Both the position numbers and the translations under genes were made by a program. Under the pieces are notes generated by a model. The model was not told the DNA's origin. It saw only the letters and a list, made by a program, of their open reading frames with translations, and searched no databases. A stretch of DNA of 64,000 bases, taken from Aquimarina algiphila. Lineage in GTDB: Bacteria; Bacteroidota; Bacteroidia; Flavobacteriales; Flavobacteriaceae. Below, in pieces: positions 17,384-26,319 of the stretch. Positions within the stretch are counted from its first letter, which is position 1, and each line of letters begins with the position of its first letter. The stretch lies in contig NZ_VLNR01000010.1 in the NCBI RefSeq assembly GCF_007489275.1, forward strand, positions 1 through 64,000, read 5' to 3'.

Positions 17384-18151
17384 ATGAGTAATAAAATACC
17401 AAAATTGACCGTAGTAGGAGCAGGTCCGGGAGATCCTGATTTGATTACGCTTAAAGCTATTAAAGCTTTAGAATCAGCAGATGTGGTGTTATACGATGCT
17501 CTTATAAATGAAACGTTGCTAAAATATGCTCCAAAGGCAGAACAGATTTTTGTGGGGAAACGAAAAGGGTGCTATGCTTATCAGCAAGAACAGATTAATG
17601 AATTAATTGTAAATAGAGCAAAAAACTATGGCCATGTAGTGAGATTGAAAGGAGGGGATCCATTTATTTTTGGTAGAGGAGCAGAGGAGATTGATTATGT
17701 ACAGCAATTTGATATAGAAACTGATATGGTTCCTGGGATATCATCATCATTTGCAGTGCCGGCTTATCAAGGAATTCCATTGACCAAAAGAGGAGTTTCA
17801 GAGAGTTTTTGGGTGATTACAGGAACAACAAAATCACATAAATTATCGCAAGATGTATATCTGGCAGCAAAATCAAATGCAACTGTGGTAATTTTAATGG
17901 GAATGGGTAAGCTGAGTGAAATAGTTAGTATCTTTGCCGCAGAAAAAAAACAAGACACCCCAGTAGCGATTATTCAGAATGGAACCACTGAAAATGAGAA
18001 GTTTGGATTAGGTACTATAGATACAATTGAAAAGATAGTTGTAGAAGGAAAACTATCATCACCTGCAATAATTGTAATAGGTGATGTGGTAAGTCAAAGA
18101 GCAAAACTAGCTTCAATTTATAAAGAGATACGAGAAGAAGTTGTATCTTAA
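17384..18151 (+). CDS. cobA: Uroporphyrinogen-III C-methyltransferase (siroheme synthesis)
   Basis: Adds two SAM-derived methyl groups to uroporphyrinogen III to give precorrin-2. The 255-residue protein has the family motifs GAGPGDPDLIT near the N-terminus, VLYDALIN, RLKGGDPFIFGRGAEE at about residue 88, and VPGISSSFAVPAY. It sits between the siroheme-dependent reductase and the gene for the remaining siroheme steps, so its product serves the sulfite reductase. In enterobacteria these activities are fused in CysG; here they are two proteins. Confidence 0.95.
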   Translation: MSNKIPKLTVVGAGPGDPDLITLKAIKALESADVVLYDALINETLLKYAPKAEQIFVGKRKGCYAYQQEQINELIVNRAKNYGHVVRLKGGDPFIFGRGAEEIDYVQQFDIETDMVPGISSSFAVPAYQGIPLTKRGVSESFWVITGTTKSHKLSQDVYLAAKSNATVVILMGMGKLSEIVSIFAAEKKQDTPVAIIQNGTTENEKFGLGTIDTIEKIVVEGKLSSPAIIVIGDVVSQRAKLASIYKEIREEVVS

Positions 18152-18171
18152 TAGTTTGGGTTAGGAATAAA

Positions 18172-18774
18172 ATGGAAGAAATAAATAATTTATACCCGGT
18201 TTTTTTAAAGGTTAAAAACCTCGAAGTACTTATTGTAGGAGGAGGAAATGTAGCTGAAGAAAAACTTACGTTCTTATTAAAATCCAGTCCGGATGCACAG
18301 GTAACTATAGTATCACCAATGTTTAGAGAAGGTACAATAGCATTAGCAGAAAGATTTGGAATAGAAATGATACAAAAAAAATATCATAAACGGTTTTTGA
18401 AAAGAAAACACATTGTGATAGCTACTACTGATGTTCCTAAGGTTAATATCCAAGTGTATAGAGACTGTAGGAGGAAAAGTAAATTGGTTAATGTAGCAGA
18501 TAATCCTCCGTATTGTGATTTTTATATGGGAGGAATTGTAACCAAAGGTAATGTCAAAGTGGCTATTTCGACTAACGGAAAGTCACCCACTACCGCAAAA
18601 CGATTACGTCAGTTTTTTGAAGAAATAATTCCAGAAAACATTGATGACTTAGTTAAGAATTTAAACGAATATAGAAAAACAATAAAAGGTGATTTCGAAG
18701 AAAAGGTGGAAACACTAAACGAATTTACCAAAGGATTAATAGGAAAAAAAGAAGTTGAAAATGATCAAGACTGA
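18172..18774 (+). CDS. Precorrin-2 dehydrogenase / sirohydrochlorin ferrochelatase (Met8/CysG N-terminal type)
   Basis: Converts precorrin-2 to sirohydrochlorin and probably inserts iron to give siroheme. The 200-residue protein starts NLYPVFLKVKNLEVLIVGGG, with the NAD-binding GGGNVAEEKL. It continues with VIATTDVPKVN, VNVADNPPYCDFYMGG and AISTNGKSPTTAKRLR, all typical of the CysG N-terminal/Met8 fold. It follows cobA by 20 bp and overlaps the next gene by 14 bp. The symbol is left blank because the full CysG fusion is absent. Confidence 0.92.
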   Translation: MEEINNLYPVFLKVKNLEVLIVGGGNVAEEKLTFLLKSSPDAQVTIVSPMFREGTIALAERFGIEMIQKKYHKRFLKRKHIVIATTDVPKVNIQVYRDCRRKSKLVNVADNPPYCDFYMGGIVTKGNVKVAISTNGKSPTTAKRLRQFFEEIIPENIDDLVKNLNEYRKTIKGDFEEKVETLNEFTKGLIGKKEVENDQD

Positions 18775-19816
18775 TATTTTAATAATCGGAGCTGGCCCAA
18801 CAGGATTATTCACTGTATTTGAAGCAGGATTACTGAAGTTAAAAACGCATCTTATAGATGCTTTACCACAACCAGGTGGGCAATGTTCAGAGATATATCC
18901 TAAAAAACCAATATATGATATTCCAGGATTCCCTGAAATTCTTGCAGGAGAATTGGTAGATAATCTTATGGAACAGATTAAACCTTTTAATCCTGGTTTT
19001 ACCTTAGGAGAGAGAGCAGAAACTATCGAGAAGTTAGAAGATGATACATTTTTGGTTACTACCAATAAAGGAACACAGCATAATGCTCCGGTAGTAGCTA
19101 TTGCAGGAGGATTAGGTTCTTTCGAACCACGCAAGCCACCTATCCCTAATATCATAGATTTTGAGGATAAAGGAGTAGCATACATCATTCGGGATCCAGA
19201 AGTGTATAGAGATAAACGAGTTGTAATTTCTGGAGGTGGTGATTCTGCATTAGATTGGACTATTTTCTTAGCAGATGTAGCAAGTGAAGTAACTTTAGTA
19301 CATAGACGTAATGAGTTTAGAGGCGCATTAGATTCTGTAGAGAGAGTTGCAGAATTGACCAAGCTAGGAAAAGTAAACCTAATTACCGAAGCTGAGGTTA
19401 AAGAACTAAAAGGAGAAGATCATATTACAGGCGTAGGAATTAAGCATAAAACACAAGGAGATATTCATGTAGATACAGACTATTTTATCCCGTTATTTGG
19501 TCTTTCACCAAAACTAGGCCCTATAGGAGATTGGGGATTAGAAATTGAAAAAAATGCAATTAAAGTAGATAATTCTTATGATTATCAAACTAATATCCCG
19601 GGTATTTATGCTATTGGAGATGTGAATACATATAAAGGAAAACTTAAATTGATCCTTTCTGGTTTTCATGAAGCGGCAATTATGTGTCAAAGTGCGTATC
19701 AGAGAATTTTCCCTGATAAGAAATATGTAATGAAATATACTACTGTAGGCGGTGTAGAAGGATTTGATGGTACCAAAAAAGAAGCCAAAAAAGAAGTGGT
19801 AAAAGCAATAGTATAA
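18761..19816 (+). CDS. Ferredoxin-NADP+ reductase, thioredoxin-reductase-like type
   Basis: FAD- and NAD(P)H-binding protein of the YumC/Adr type. FAD motif GAGPTG near residue 9, CSEIYPKKPIYDIPG in the substrate region, and the pyridine-nucleotide motif GGGDSALDW. The redox CxxC of true thioredoxin reductases is missing, which points to ferredoxin reduction. It is co-transcribed with a ferredoxin-type sulfite reductase and is followed by a [2Fe-2S] ferredoxin, so NAD(P)H to reductase to ferredoxin to sulfite is the likely electron path. ATG at 18761 chosen; a TTG six bases earlier is possible. Confidence 0.9.
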   Translation: MIKTDILIIGAGPTGLFTVFEAGLLKLKTHLIDALPQPGGQCSEIYPKKPIYDIPGFPEILAGELVDNLMEQIKPFNPGFTLGERAETIEKLEDDTFLVTTNKGTQHNAPVVAIAGGLGSFEPRKPPIPNIIDFEDKGVAYIIRDPEVYRDKRVVISGGGDSALDWTIFLADVASEVTLVHRRNEFRGALDSVERVAELTKLGKVNLITEAEVKELKGEDHITGVGIKHKTQGDIHVDTDYFIPLFGLSPKLGPIGDWGLEIEKNAIKVDNSYDYQTNIPGIYAIGDVNTYKGKLKLILSGFHEAAIMCQSAYQRIFPDKKYVMKYTTVGGVEGFDGTKKEAKKEVVKAIV

Positions 19817-19836
19817 AAGATAATATTTTATTTTTG

Positions 19837-19873
19837 AACCTCATAGTTTGTTATAGCAAATTATGAGGTTTTT
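19837..19873 (+). terminator. Hairpin terminator between ferredoxin reductase and ferredoxin
   Basis: AACCTCATA (19837-19845) pairs with TATGAGGTT (19862-19870), with an inner TTG/CAA pairing, followed by T residues. It lies 20 bp after the reductase stop and may make the ferredoxin a separate or read-through transcript. Confidence 0.8.
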
Positions 19874-19902
19874 AAGTATATTTTGTATAGAAATAAGCAG
19901 TT

Positions 19903-20223
19903 ATGTCAGATATTACTATAAAGATAACAGATAGAGAAGGAACAGTGCACGAAGTATTAGCACCAACTGATATGGCTATGAACCTAATGGAGGTTTGTAA
20001 AGCATATGAACTTCCTGTAGAGGGTACTTGTGGAGGTATGGCAATGTGTGCATCTTGCCAATGTTATGTTTTGTCAGATCACGAATTACCAGAAATGGGA
20101 CAAGATGAGGATTTGATGTTAGCAGAGGCGTTTTATGTAGAAGATAATAGTAGATTGGGGTGTCAGATTCCGATTACTCCAGAACTTGATGGATTGGAGA
20201 TAGAACTTGCACCAGAATCATAA
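19903..20223 (+). CDS. [2Fe-2S] ferredoxin
   Basis: A 106-residue adrenodoxin-type ferredoxin. Cluster ligands are Cys43, Cys49 and Cys52 in GTCGGMAMCASC plus Cys87 in RLGCQIP. The plain plant/adrenodoxin-like fold has no extra domain. It follows the ferredoxin reductase, separated by a terminator-like hairpin of which transcription may read through part. It is the likely electron donor to the sulfite reductase, which contains no flavoprotein subunit of its own; other partners are possible. Confidence 0.93.
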   Translation: MSDITIKITDREGTVHEVLAPTDMAMNLMEVCKAYELPVEGTCGGMAMCASCQCYVLSDHELPEMGQDEDLMLAEAFYVEDNSRLGCQIPITPELDGLEIELAPES

Positions 20224-20716
20224 ATAGGCTCCCTGAGAAGGTTGTGAAACTCTTCACTTTCTTGTCTAGAAAAAGAATTAAAACATCTTCAAAAAAGATT
20301 AAAGGTCATTTTTACACCTTTAATACAATTTTATTTTAAGAAATACATATTGATTTAACTTAATTATTATTTTTATTGCTGTAATAATGTTAATATATAG
20401 TGTTTTTTTATTGTGGGTAGTAAAAACTGCAATTATTTAAAAAAGAATCATTTGTTGTATAACTTTTTTTATTTTTTTGAATTGTCGTTTTACTTGTATC
20501 ATCCATTATAGTTTCAATTTAAACAGTTTTGGTTTTATTAAACGAGGTAATATGGTGTCTGTAAATTAAGTGTAGTTTTATAGCTGATATTAAGATGATG
20601 TTACGCTTCTAATCATATGTTTTAGTGAGCTTAAATCATTTGTGGTATTGGTCTGATTATGAAATGGTTAAATTGTGGTAAGATTTTTTAATTACTAACA
20701 AAAACCAACATGAATT
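20224..20716. other. 493-bp intergenic region upstream of a GH16 gene
   Basis: Very AT-rich. A 9-bp stem (20298-20306 with 20316-20324, loop 9) followed by T-rich sequence may terminate the ferredoxin transcript. The rest should hold the promoter of the GH16 gene, but I found no clear TAnnTTTG. Confidence 0.4.
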
Positions 20717-22246
20717 ATGAAAACTACACAATTTATTAGATTATTATTATGTATTCTGGGCTTGTTTATATTTTCTATAGGATATGCGCAACCACCCGGT
20801 GAAAATGCAAGCGACTGGACAGTAGTAAATGAGCTAACTGATGAGTTTAATGGTTCAAATTTAAATACTGGAAAATGGAAATATGGGCATCCATGGTGGG
20901 GAGGACGATCTCCAGCACTTTTTGGTGGCGCAAATAACGCATTTTTATCAGGTAATGGTCTTTTAGTAATAAGGGCTACTTGGGTTGGAGGATCAACCAA
21001 TTACATGAGAACTGGATCAATACATAGTACTGGCAAGGCTATGAAAGTAGGGATGTATTCAGAATGTCAATTTAGGGCTAATAGTTTACGAATGGGTTCT
21101 GCTTTTTGGTTTGCAAATAATGACCTAGATGCTAATAATCGAGGAGATGAGATTGATGTTCAGGAAGCCTTTGGGGGGTTGACGAATGGTCAAGAAAGAG
21201 AAATGCATACTAATATCCATAATCCTCAACCTAATTTTACAAATGATCAACCTCAACCCAATAAGTTTATATTATCTAGCGGGACAGTTAGTGACTCTTA
21301 CCATACTTATGGTGTTTGGATAGTAAATTCTAACACTGTCCGCTTTTATTTGGATGGAGTATTTCAAAAACAAGTTATAACCAATAGTTCCCAGGATCCT
21401 CAATATATGATGATTGATGCCGAAACATATAATTGGATGAAACCCTGGCCTACTCAAGCAGAGGTAACTAATGGTGCTAAAAGAGATATGTATGTAAGTT
21501 ATGTACGTACCTGGAGAAAAACCGGAAATTCAAATCCTAACCCTGGTGATGGGTCTAAAGTTTCTCTTAAAGGAAATAATGGCAAATATGTAAGCTCAGA
21601 AAATGGAAATAAAGCGATGACCTGTAATCGTTCTTCAGTACAAGGTTGGGAAAAATTTACAATGAATGTTTTAGGTAGTATTAACGGAAACGATCAAGTA
21701 TCACTACAAGGAAATAATGGAAAATATGTAAGTTCTGAAAATGGGTTAAAAGATGTGTTTTGTAACCGAGGAAGTGTTGGAGCTTGGGAAAAGTTTGAAT
21801 TGATCCACCATGGCAATAACGTCTATAGTTTTAAGGGAAGTAATGGTAAGTACCTGAGTTCTGAAAATGGAAGTGGAGGAATGACTTGTAGTCGATCTAG
21901 TTTAGGGTCCTGGGAAAAATTTACAATTGCATTTGGGGTTAAAAGTAATCAACTTAATATAAAAGATGTCAAGGATGTCAAAAATGAAATCGCAATGTAC
22001 CCTAATCCAATAGAGATAAATAACCCATTAAATATGGCCTTTAAATTAGGAGAAAAAACCGAAATTTCTATTGATCTGTATGATGCGGTTGGCCATAAAG
22101 TATTATCTAATAAACTAGGAACTTTTGACGCAGGTAATCATGATTTGGAATTATTTACAAGATCAAACAAATTAAGTTCAGGAATATACATTTTAAAAAT
22201 AAAAATGAATGATGTAGTTACGGTCGATCGCCTAATGTTTAATTAA
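20717..22246 (+). CDS. Secreted GH16 glycoside hydrolase (agarase/porphyranase-like) with fascin-like beta-trefoil and T9SS domain
   Basis: Signal peptide at residues 1-24. GH16 domain from about 30 to 270: TDEFNGSNLNTGKWK, the WWGGRSP segment near the substrate cleft, and the catalytic EIDVQE with Glu145 as nucleophile and Glu150 as acid/base. Residues ~276-410 hold three repeats with the pattern KGxNGKYxSSENG...WEKF, forming a fascin-like beta-trefoil, probably for carbohydrate binding. The last ~80 residues (MYPNPIEINNPLNMAF, ending SGIYILKIKMND...VDRLMFN) are a type IX secretion sorting domain. It probably cleaves red-algal galactans at the cell surface or outside; the exact substrate is not decidable. 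It is paralogous to the protein at 23307-24860. Confidence 0.88.
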   Translation: MKTTQFIRLLLCILGLFIFSIGYAQPPGENASDWTVVNELTDEFNGSNLNTGKWKYGHPWWGGRSPALFGGANNAFLSGNGLLVIRATWVGGSTNYMRTGSIHSTGKAMKVGMYSECQFRANSLRMGSAFWFANNDLDANNRGDEIDVQEAFGGLTNGQEREMHTNIHNPQPNFTNDQPQPNKFILSSGTVSDSYHTYGVWIVNSNTVRFYLDGVFQKQVITNSSQDPQYMMIDAETYNWMKPWPTQAEVTNGAKRDMYVSYVRTWRKTGNSNPNPGDGSKVSLKGNNGKYVSSENGNKAMTCNRSSVQGWEKFTMNVLGSINGNDQVSLQGNNGKYVSSENGLKDVFCNRGSVGAWEKFELIHHGNNVYSFKGSNGKYLSSENGSGGMTCSRSSLGSWEKFTIAFGVKSNQLNIKDVKDVKNEIAMYPNPIEINNPLNMAFKLGEKTEISIDLYDAVGHKVLSNKLGTFDAGNHDLELFTRSNKLSSGIYILKIKMNDVVTVDRLMFN

Positions 22247-22260
22247 ATTCTCAGCAAATA

Positions 22261-22291
22261 AAAAAGGGTGTAATTATATTACACCCTTTTT
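22261..22291. terminator. Bidirectional terminator between convergent genes
   Basis: A 14-bp perfect stem (22261-22274 with 22278-22291, core AGGGTGTAAT) has A on one side and T on the other. It lies 14 bp after the GH16 stop and 20 bp after the stop of the converging Coa1-like gene. Confidence 0.9.
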
Positions 22292-22310
22292 ATCTACTTA
22301 AAAAACGTTG

Positions 22311-22748
22311 TTATCTTTCTAAAATTTTGATAGTTTCTTTTATTGGCTTTTTAATTCTTATAGTAATTTTTTGATACTCCCAATCTTGCCCATTTTGATA
22401 GGCAATGATATCTAGTTTTGCTTTTTTACCATTAATACTTCTGATGCCTACAGTTATAGCTATCCCATTATTATGATCCAGATATTGAACCTCTCCTTCT
22501 AATAGACGAAAAAAATCATGAGGCGATAATTCACCTAGTTTTTCAATAACTAGGTCATTTTCTTTAGCGATCTCTATGGCATTATTTACAAGAGAAGGCT
22601 GCACGTATACAGATCCATATCTAAAAATGGCATCTCCAGTCATAATGAAGAATATGAAGATAAAAGTTAATATTGCTGTAGTTGGGAGTATCCATTTCCA
22701 ATTTCGATACCACCGGCTTTTTTTATGTGTTATTTCACTCATTGACAT
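22311..22748 (-). CDS. Coa1-like single-pass membrane protein
   Basis: 145 residues with one transmembrane segment at about 20-40 (WILPTTAILTFIFIFFIM), a short cytoplasmic N-terminus and a ~100-residue outer domain. The pattern YVQPSLVNNAIEIAKENDLVIEKLG resembles the Coa1/TIM21-like fold annotated as cytochrome oxidase assembly factor in Bacteroidota. No oxidase genes are nearby, so that role is not supported by context. It lies between two GH16 genes on the opposite strand. Family call tentative. Confidence 0.6.
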   Translation of the reverse strand: MSMSEITHKKSRWYRNWKWILPTTAILTFIFIFFIMTGDAIFRYGSVYVQPSLVNNAIEIAKENDLVIEKLGELSPHDFFRLLEGEVQYLDHNNGIAITVGIRSINGKKAKLDIIAYQNGQDWEYQKITIRIKKPIKETIKILER

Positions 22749-23306
22749 ATATGTAAATATTATTTATAATGTAAATGTTGAGATTTGATGTAATACTCTC
22801 TGGTTTTAATAAAGACATACTTTGCAATTTAATTGTTACGGATATAGTATTAAATCAATTTTCTAAAAAAAGTAACATCTTTTTTTTGCCGAAAAACAAA
22901 AAAATAAACAAATGGTTTTCAGTAATTCAGGATTTAATTAAGGAAAGAGAGTGAGGTGTAAAAGAAAAAGAATCTTTAAGAAAATCAAAGTTTTAATTAG
23001 CATTGGATAAAAATGTATACCGTATGTATCCTTTTTTGAATAGAATGTACCTCTTATGTAGTCTAAAAAATTTGGTAATTAATAATATAGATATGAAGTT
23101 ATGGTATAATCAAATCTAATAATACTCAACGATTTTTGTGAAATTTTGAATATTTTTTTTGTTTAATGTTCATTTTTAGTGTTAATATTTTGTAGAAATA
23201 ATAAATTACATGTTGTTGTTTTCTGATCATATGTTGTGGTTGGTTAGAGGTGTTGATTAGTAACTTTATTACAACTTAAACATATTTAACACAAAAACTA
23301 ACAGTT
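22749..23306. other. 558-bp intergenic region upstream of the second GH16 gene
   Basis: No gene seen. The last bases before the ATG (AACACAAAAACTAACAGTTATG) resemble those before the first GH16 gene (AACAAAAACCAACATGAATTATG), so the two leaders may share ancestry. TAACTTTA, one mismatch from TAnnTTTG, lies about 50 bp upstream of the start. Confidence 0.4.
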
Positions 23307-24860
23307 ATGAAAAATCTAAAACACAAAATTTTATTAATTCTATGCATTGTTGGATTTCTACAAGCAATAGCTCAACCAACACCTCCAAACGGAAAAAAGT
23401 GGGAAAAAATAGAAGCTATGTCTGATGAATTTAATGGTTCTTCTTTGAACAATTCGAAATGGGCGGTAAACGATCCACAATGGGAAGGTAGACGACCAGC
23501 TAGATTTGAAACTTCCTCAGTATCTGTTTCAAACGGAAATCTTAAAATTTCAGCTTCAAAAAAATCGAATCCTTTTGGCGGATGGACTCATAGTGGTGGC
23601 TTGGTAAGATCAAAGATGAGAAATCAATATGGGTACTATGAAACCCGAATGAAAGCTAATAAAACTTTTATGTCTTCAACTTTTTGGCTTATTAATAAAA
23701 GGAATGAATTTACGGGTTGTGATTACAGAACAACAGAATTAGATGTGACCGAAAATGTTGGACGTAATACCGGTGGACAATCTTGGATCAATAGGAATAT
23801 TGTTACTTTAAATGCAAATACTCATAGTAGAGGTACTTCATGTAATAGCACTCCGGTTGGTATTAGAGGAAATAAAGCAGATATCGGTGAGCCAGCTTAT
23901 GCAGGATTTCATACTTATGGGGTATGGTGGAAAAATGCAAAAGAATGTTTGTTTTATTTAGATGGTAAATTTGTGTTTAAAATTACACCTGCTGCAGACT
24001 TTAACCTTCCAATGTATTTAAGAATGGTTGTAGAAACATATGATTGGAACCCTCCAAAAGCAGGTAACGATGGTATGAATGATTCAGCGGCTAATCGTAC
24101 AACCTACTATGACTGGGTACGTTCTTATAAGCTAGTTAATGGAAATAGCGGACCTGTAAATCCAGGGCCTTCTAATGGAACTGTAACTATAAAGGGGCAA
24201 TCTATTAACAAGTTTGTTAGTTCAGAAAACGGAAATAGATCTATGCGGGCTGTTAGTAATTCAGCAGGAGCGCAAGAAAAGTTTATAGTTAAATCTGAAG
24301 GTAATGGTACCGTAAGTATTAAAGGTAATAATGGAAAATACGTAAGTTCAGAGAACGGAAATAAAACTATGAATTGTAATCGTAATGCTGTAGGAGCATG
24401 GGAGAAATTTACATTAGTTCCTCAAGGAGGTAATGTGTATGCAATCAAGGGTAATAATGGAAAATATGTGAGCCACGAAAATGGAAGTAATAATGGAATT
24501 AATTGTAATAGAAATGCAATAGGTGCATGGGAAAAATTTGTTATCGATGGCTTAAGTAAATCTAATAGTTCTGGTAGTAGCGAAACTAATTTTAAAGGTG
24601 ATATTTCAACTTATCCTAATCCAATAAATGCCAATAGTGCATTAAATATGGCTTTTAAATTAATAGAAGAAACTAAAATTTCAGTTGCATTGTATGATGT
24701 AGCGGGACGTGAATTATTAAAGAGTGATTTAGGAACTTTTAAAGCAGGGAACCATGATTTGAAAGTGTTTGAAAGACCCAAAAACCTTAGTAATGGTAAT
24801 TATTTTTTAAGAATAAACATGAATGGAAACGAAACAATCGAACGTCTAAATTTTAGATAA
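23307..24860 (+). CDS. Secreted GH16 glycoside hydrolase (agarase-like) with fascin-like beta-trefoil and T9SS domain
   Basis: Same architecture as the protein at 20717-22246. Signal peptide to about residue 22, then GH16 (~30-285) with SDEFNGSSLNNSKW, WEGRRPARF (the W-GR-P pattern of agarases and porphyranases) and the catalytic ELDVTE with Glu144 and Glu149. Residues ~290-420 have three KGxNGKYVSSENG...WEKF repeats; the first is the most divergent. The C-terminal domain (TYPNPINANSALNMAF to RLNFR) is a T9SS sorting signal. The catalytic domains differ much more than the C-terminal modules, so the two enzymes probably divide substrates. A secreted enzyme acting on agar-type galactans is the best reading. 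Confidence 0.9.
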   Translation: MKNLKHKILLILCIVGFLQAIAQPTPPNGKKWEKIEAMSDEFNGSSLNNSKWAVNDPQWEGRRPARFETSSVSVSNGNLKISASKKSNPFGGWTHSGGLVRSKMRNQYGYYETRMKANKTFMSSTFWLINKRNEFTGCDYRTTELDVTENVGRNTGGQSWINRNIVTLNANTHSRGTSCNSTPVGIRGNKADIGEPAYAGFHTYGVWWKNAKECLFYLDGKFVFKITPAADFNLPMYLRMVVETYDWNPPKAGNDGMNDSAANRTTYYDWVRSYKLVNGNSGPVNPGPSNGTVTIKGQSINKFVSSENGNRSMRAVSNSAGAQEKFIVKSEGNGTVSIKGNNGKYVSSENGNKTMNCNRNAVGAWEKFTLVPQGGNVYAIKGNNGKYVSHENGSNNGINCNRNAIGAWEKFVIDGLSKSNSSGSSETNFKGDISTYPNPINANSALNMAFKLIEETKISVALYDVAGRELLKSDLGTFKAGNHDLKVFERPKNLSNGNYFLRINMNGNETIERLNFR

Positions 24861-25175
24861 AAAATAAAAATTTTAAGACTAAAATCAATGTTTTTAATCT
24901 TAAAGTATTGTGTAGTGTGTGCTTATGATGTAAATGAAATCTAAGTACTATTATGTTAAATTTTTAAAAGGGTATATAGCTTATTTACAATAAGTTGTAT
25001 GCCCTTTTTTGATTCCGGTAATACACGAATAAAAAAAGGGTTTTTATCTCTAACATGCTTGATTTGAGTGTGATACATTTGAGTCTGGATAATTTATTTT
25101 CAGAGCTTCAATAAAAATGATGAAGCAAAATATCTAATCATATCAAAATTCGACCAATCTTAAAATCAAAAGACA
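24861..25175. other. 315-bp intergenic region
   Basis: Contains an imperfect hairpin just after the GH16 stop (24872-24904) and the strong terminator at 24966-25010. The remaining ~165 bp should carry the promoter of the lipoprotein gene at 25176, but no consensus element is clear. Confidence 0.4.
24966..25010 (+). terminator. Intrinsic terminator after the second GH16 gene
   Basis: AAAAGGG (24966-24972) pairs with CCCTTTT (25002-25008), with an inner CTTATT/AATAAG helix, then T residues. The reverse strand also ends in T, so it could work in both directions. Confidence 0.8.
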
Positions 25176-26024
25176 ATGAAGGCAATTTTTTTTAAATCTA
25201 AATTTTATATTTCAATCTTATTATTCGGAAGTATTCTTGTGTTTACAAATTGTGAAAAAGAATCACTTTTTGAAGAAGAGTTAAATGATTCAAGCACGAT
25301 ACAAGAAGAGTTCCTAGCCAAAGAGAAAGAAAATTATTTGAAAGAAAAAGGGATCAGTATTGATGTTATTGGTATTGATTGGTGTTCAATAATACCAAAT
25401 TTATCAGGGTATTACTACGCTAACGATGGGGGACATTATTATGTACGGCATATTGGTAATACTATATATTGGTTTGGAGAACACCCATCAGGTAGTTGGG
25501 CCAATGTTTTCAAAGGGAATGTAAGTGGAAAAACAATTACTGGAAGTTTTTATGATGTTCCAAAAGGAGGAATCGCGGGAAGCGGAAGTTTAACATTGTC
25601 TATAGGTTGTTTTGGAAGCGGCTTTACGAAGGTGTCAGGTAATAATTTTGGAGGCTCTTCTTGGACCAAAACTACTCGACCTTCTTATTTACCACCACCA
25701 CGTCCTGCCGGATTTGGTGTTGTAAATAATAGTAATGATATCACAGGTCGTTGGGTTGGAAATGATGGAGGGATTTATTATATAAGACAGGTAGGTAACC
25801 AGGTGGTTTGGTTTGGAGAACGTAATTTTGTAAACGGTCGACCTACATGGTCCAATATAGCTTGGGGAAGCCGTTTCTATAGTCAGTTATGGTTAGATTG
25901 GGCAGATGTTCCTAAAGGAAATGCAAATAGTACTGGGATTTTAAGAGGCTTCGTAGAAGGTCCAAATTACATAACTCTAGGGCATAATACAGGAGGGTTT
26001 GGAGGCTCAAAACTCTGGAGGTAA
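25176..26024 (+). CDS. Lipoprotein with two copies of a DGG-YYxRxxGNxxxWFGE beta domain
   Basis: Signal peptide with lipobox VFTNC (Cys26), followed by an acidic linker. Two related domains follow: residues ~70-150 (GYYYANDGGHYYVRHIGN, then WFGEHPSGSWANVFKGNVSG) and ~185-282 (GRWVGNDGGIYYIRQVGN, then WFGERNFVNGRPTWSNIAWG). Both contain DVPKG. The repeat supports an internal duplication. I know similar uncharacterised repeats from secreted bacterial proteins but no established function. It follows the two polysaccharidases, so a cell-surface role in glycan handling is a guess based on position. Confidence 0.75.
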   Translation: MKAIFFKSKFYISILLFGSILVFTNCEKESLFEEELNDSSTIQEEFLAKEKENYLKEKGISIDVIGIDWCSIIPNLSGYYYANDGGHYYVRHIGNTIYWFGEHPSGSWANVFKGNVSGKTITGSFYDVPKGGIAGSGSLTLSIGCFGSGFTKVSGNNFGGSSWTKTTRPSYLPPPRPAGFGVVNNSNDITGRWVGNDGGIYYIRQVGNQVVWFGERNFVNGRPTWSNIAWGSRFYSQLWLDWADVPKGNANSTGILRGFVEGPNYITLGHNTGGFGGSKLWR

Positions 26025-26045
26025 GATAAAATATTGAGTTGTTAC

Positions 26046-26078
26046 AAGGTGTTTAACTTTTTAAACACCTTCTTTTTT
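26046..26078 (+). terminator. Intrinsic terminator after the repeat lipoprotein gene
   Basis: AAGGTGTTTAA (26046-26056) and TTAAACACCTT (26061-26071) form an 11-bp perfect stem with a 4-base loop, followed by a run of seven T after one C. It lies 21 bp after the stop codon. Confidence 0.93.
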
Positions 26079-26319
26079 TGGAGTATTTTTTGTGAAATAT
26101 TTTGTTTTTGATGTTTTAAAAGAAAATTTTCAAGAGTTTGCTATTGATTTTTGAGAATAACTCAATTAAATGATGTCAAAAACTATTTTTTGATTAAGTT
26201 ACTTTTTTATTTAAGTGTGAAATTTGTAAATAAACTTGCAAAACAAAGGGCTATACCTTTACTTTGTATAGTATTTGCAGCTAGACTGTATAATCGTTCA
26301 TAAATTTATTTAAATGTTA

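Noticed and set aside
21540..21930. Direct DNA repeats in the GH16 genes as a possible CRISPR or mobile repeat
   Set aside because: The periodicity is at protein level (about 45-50 residues, three units per gene) and corresponds to a beta-trefoil.
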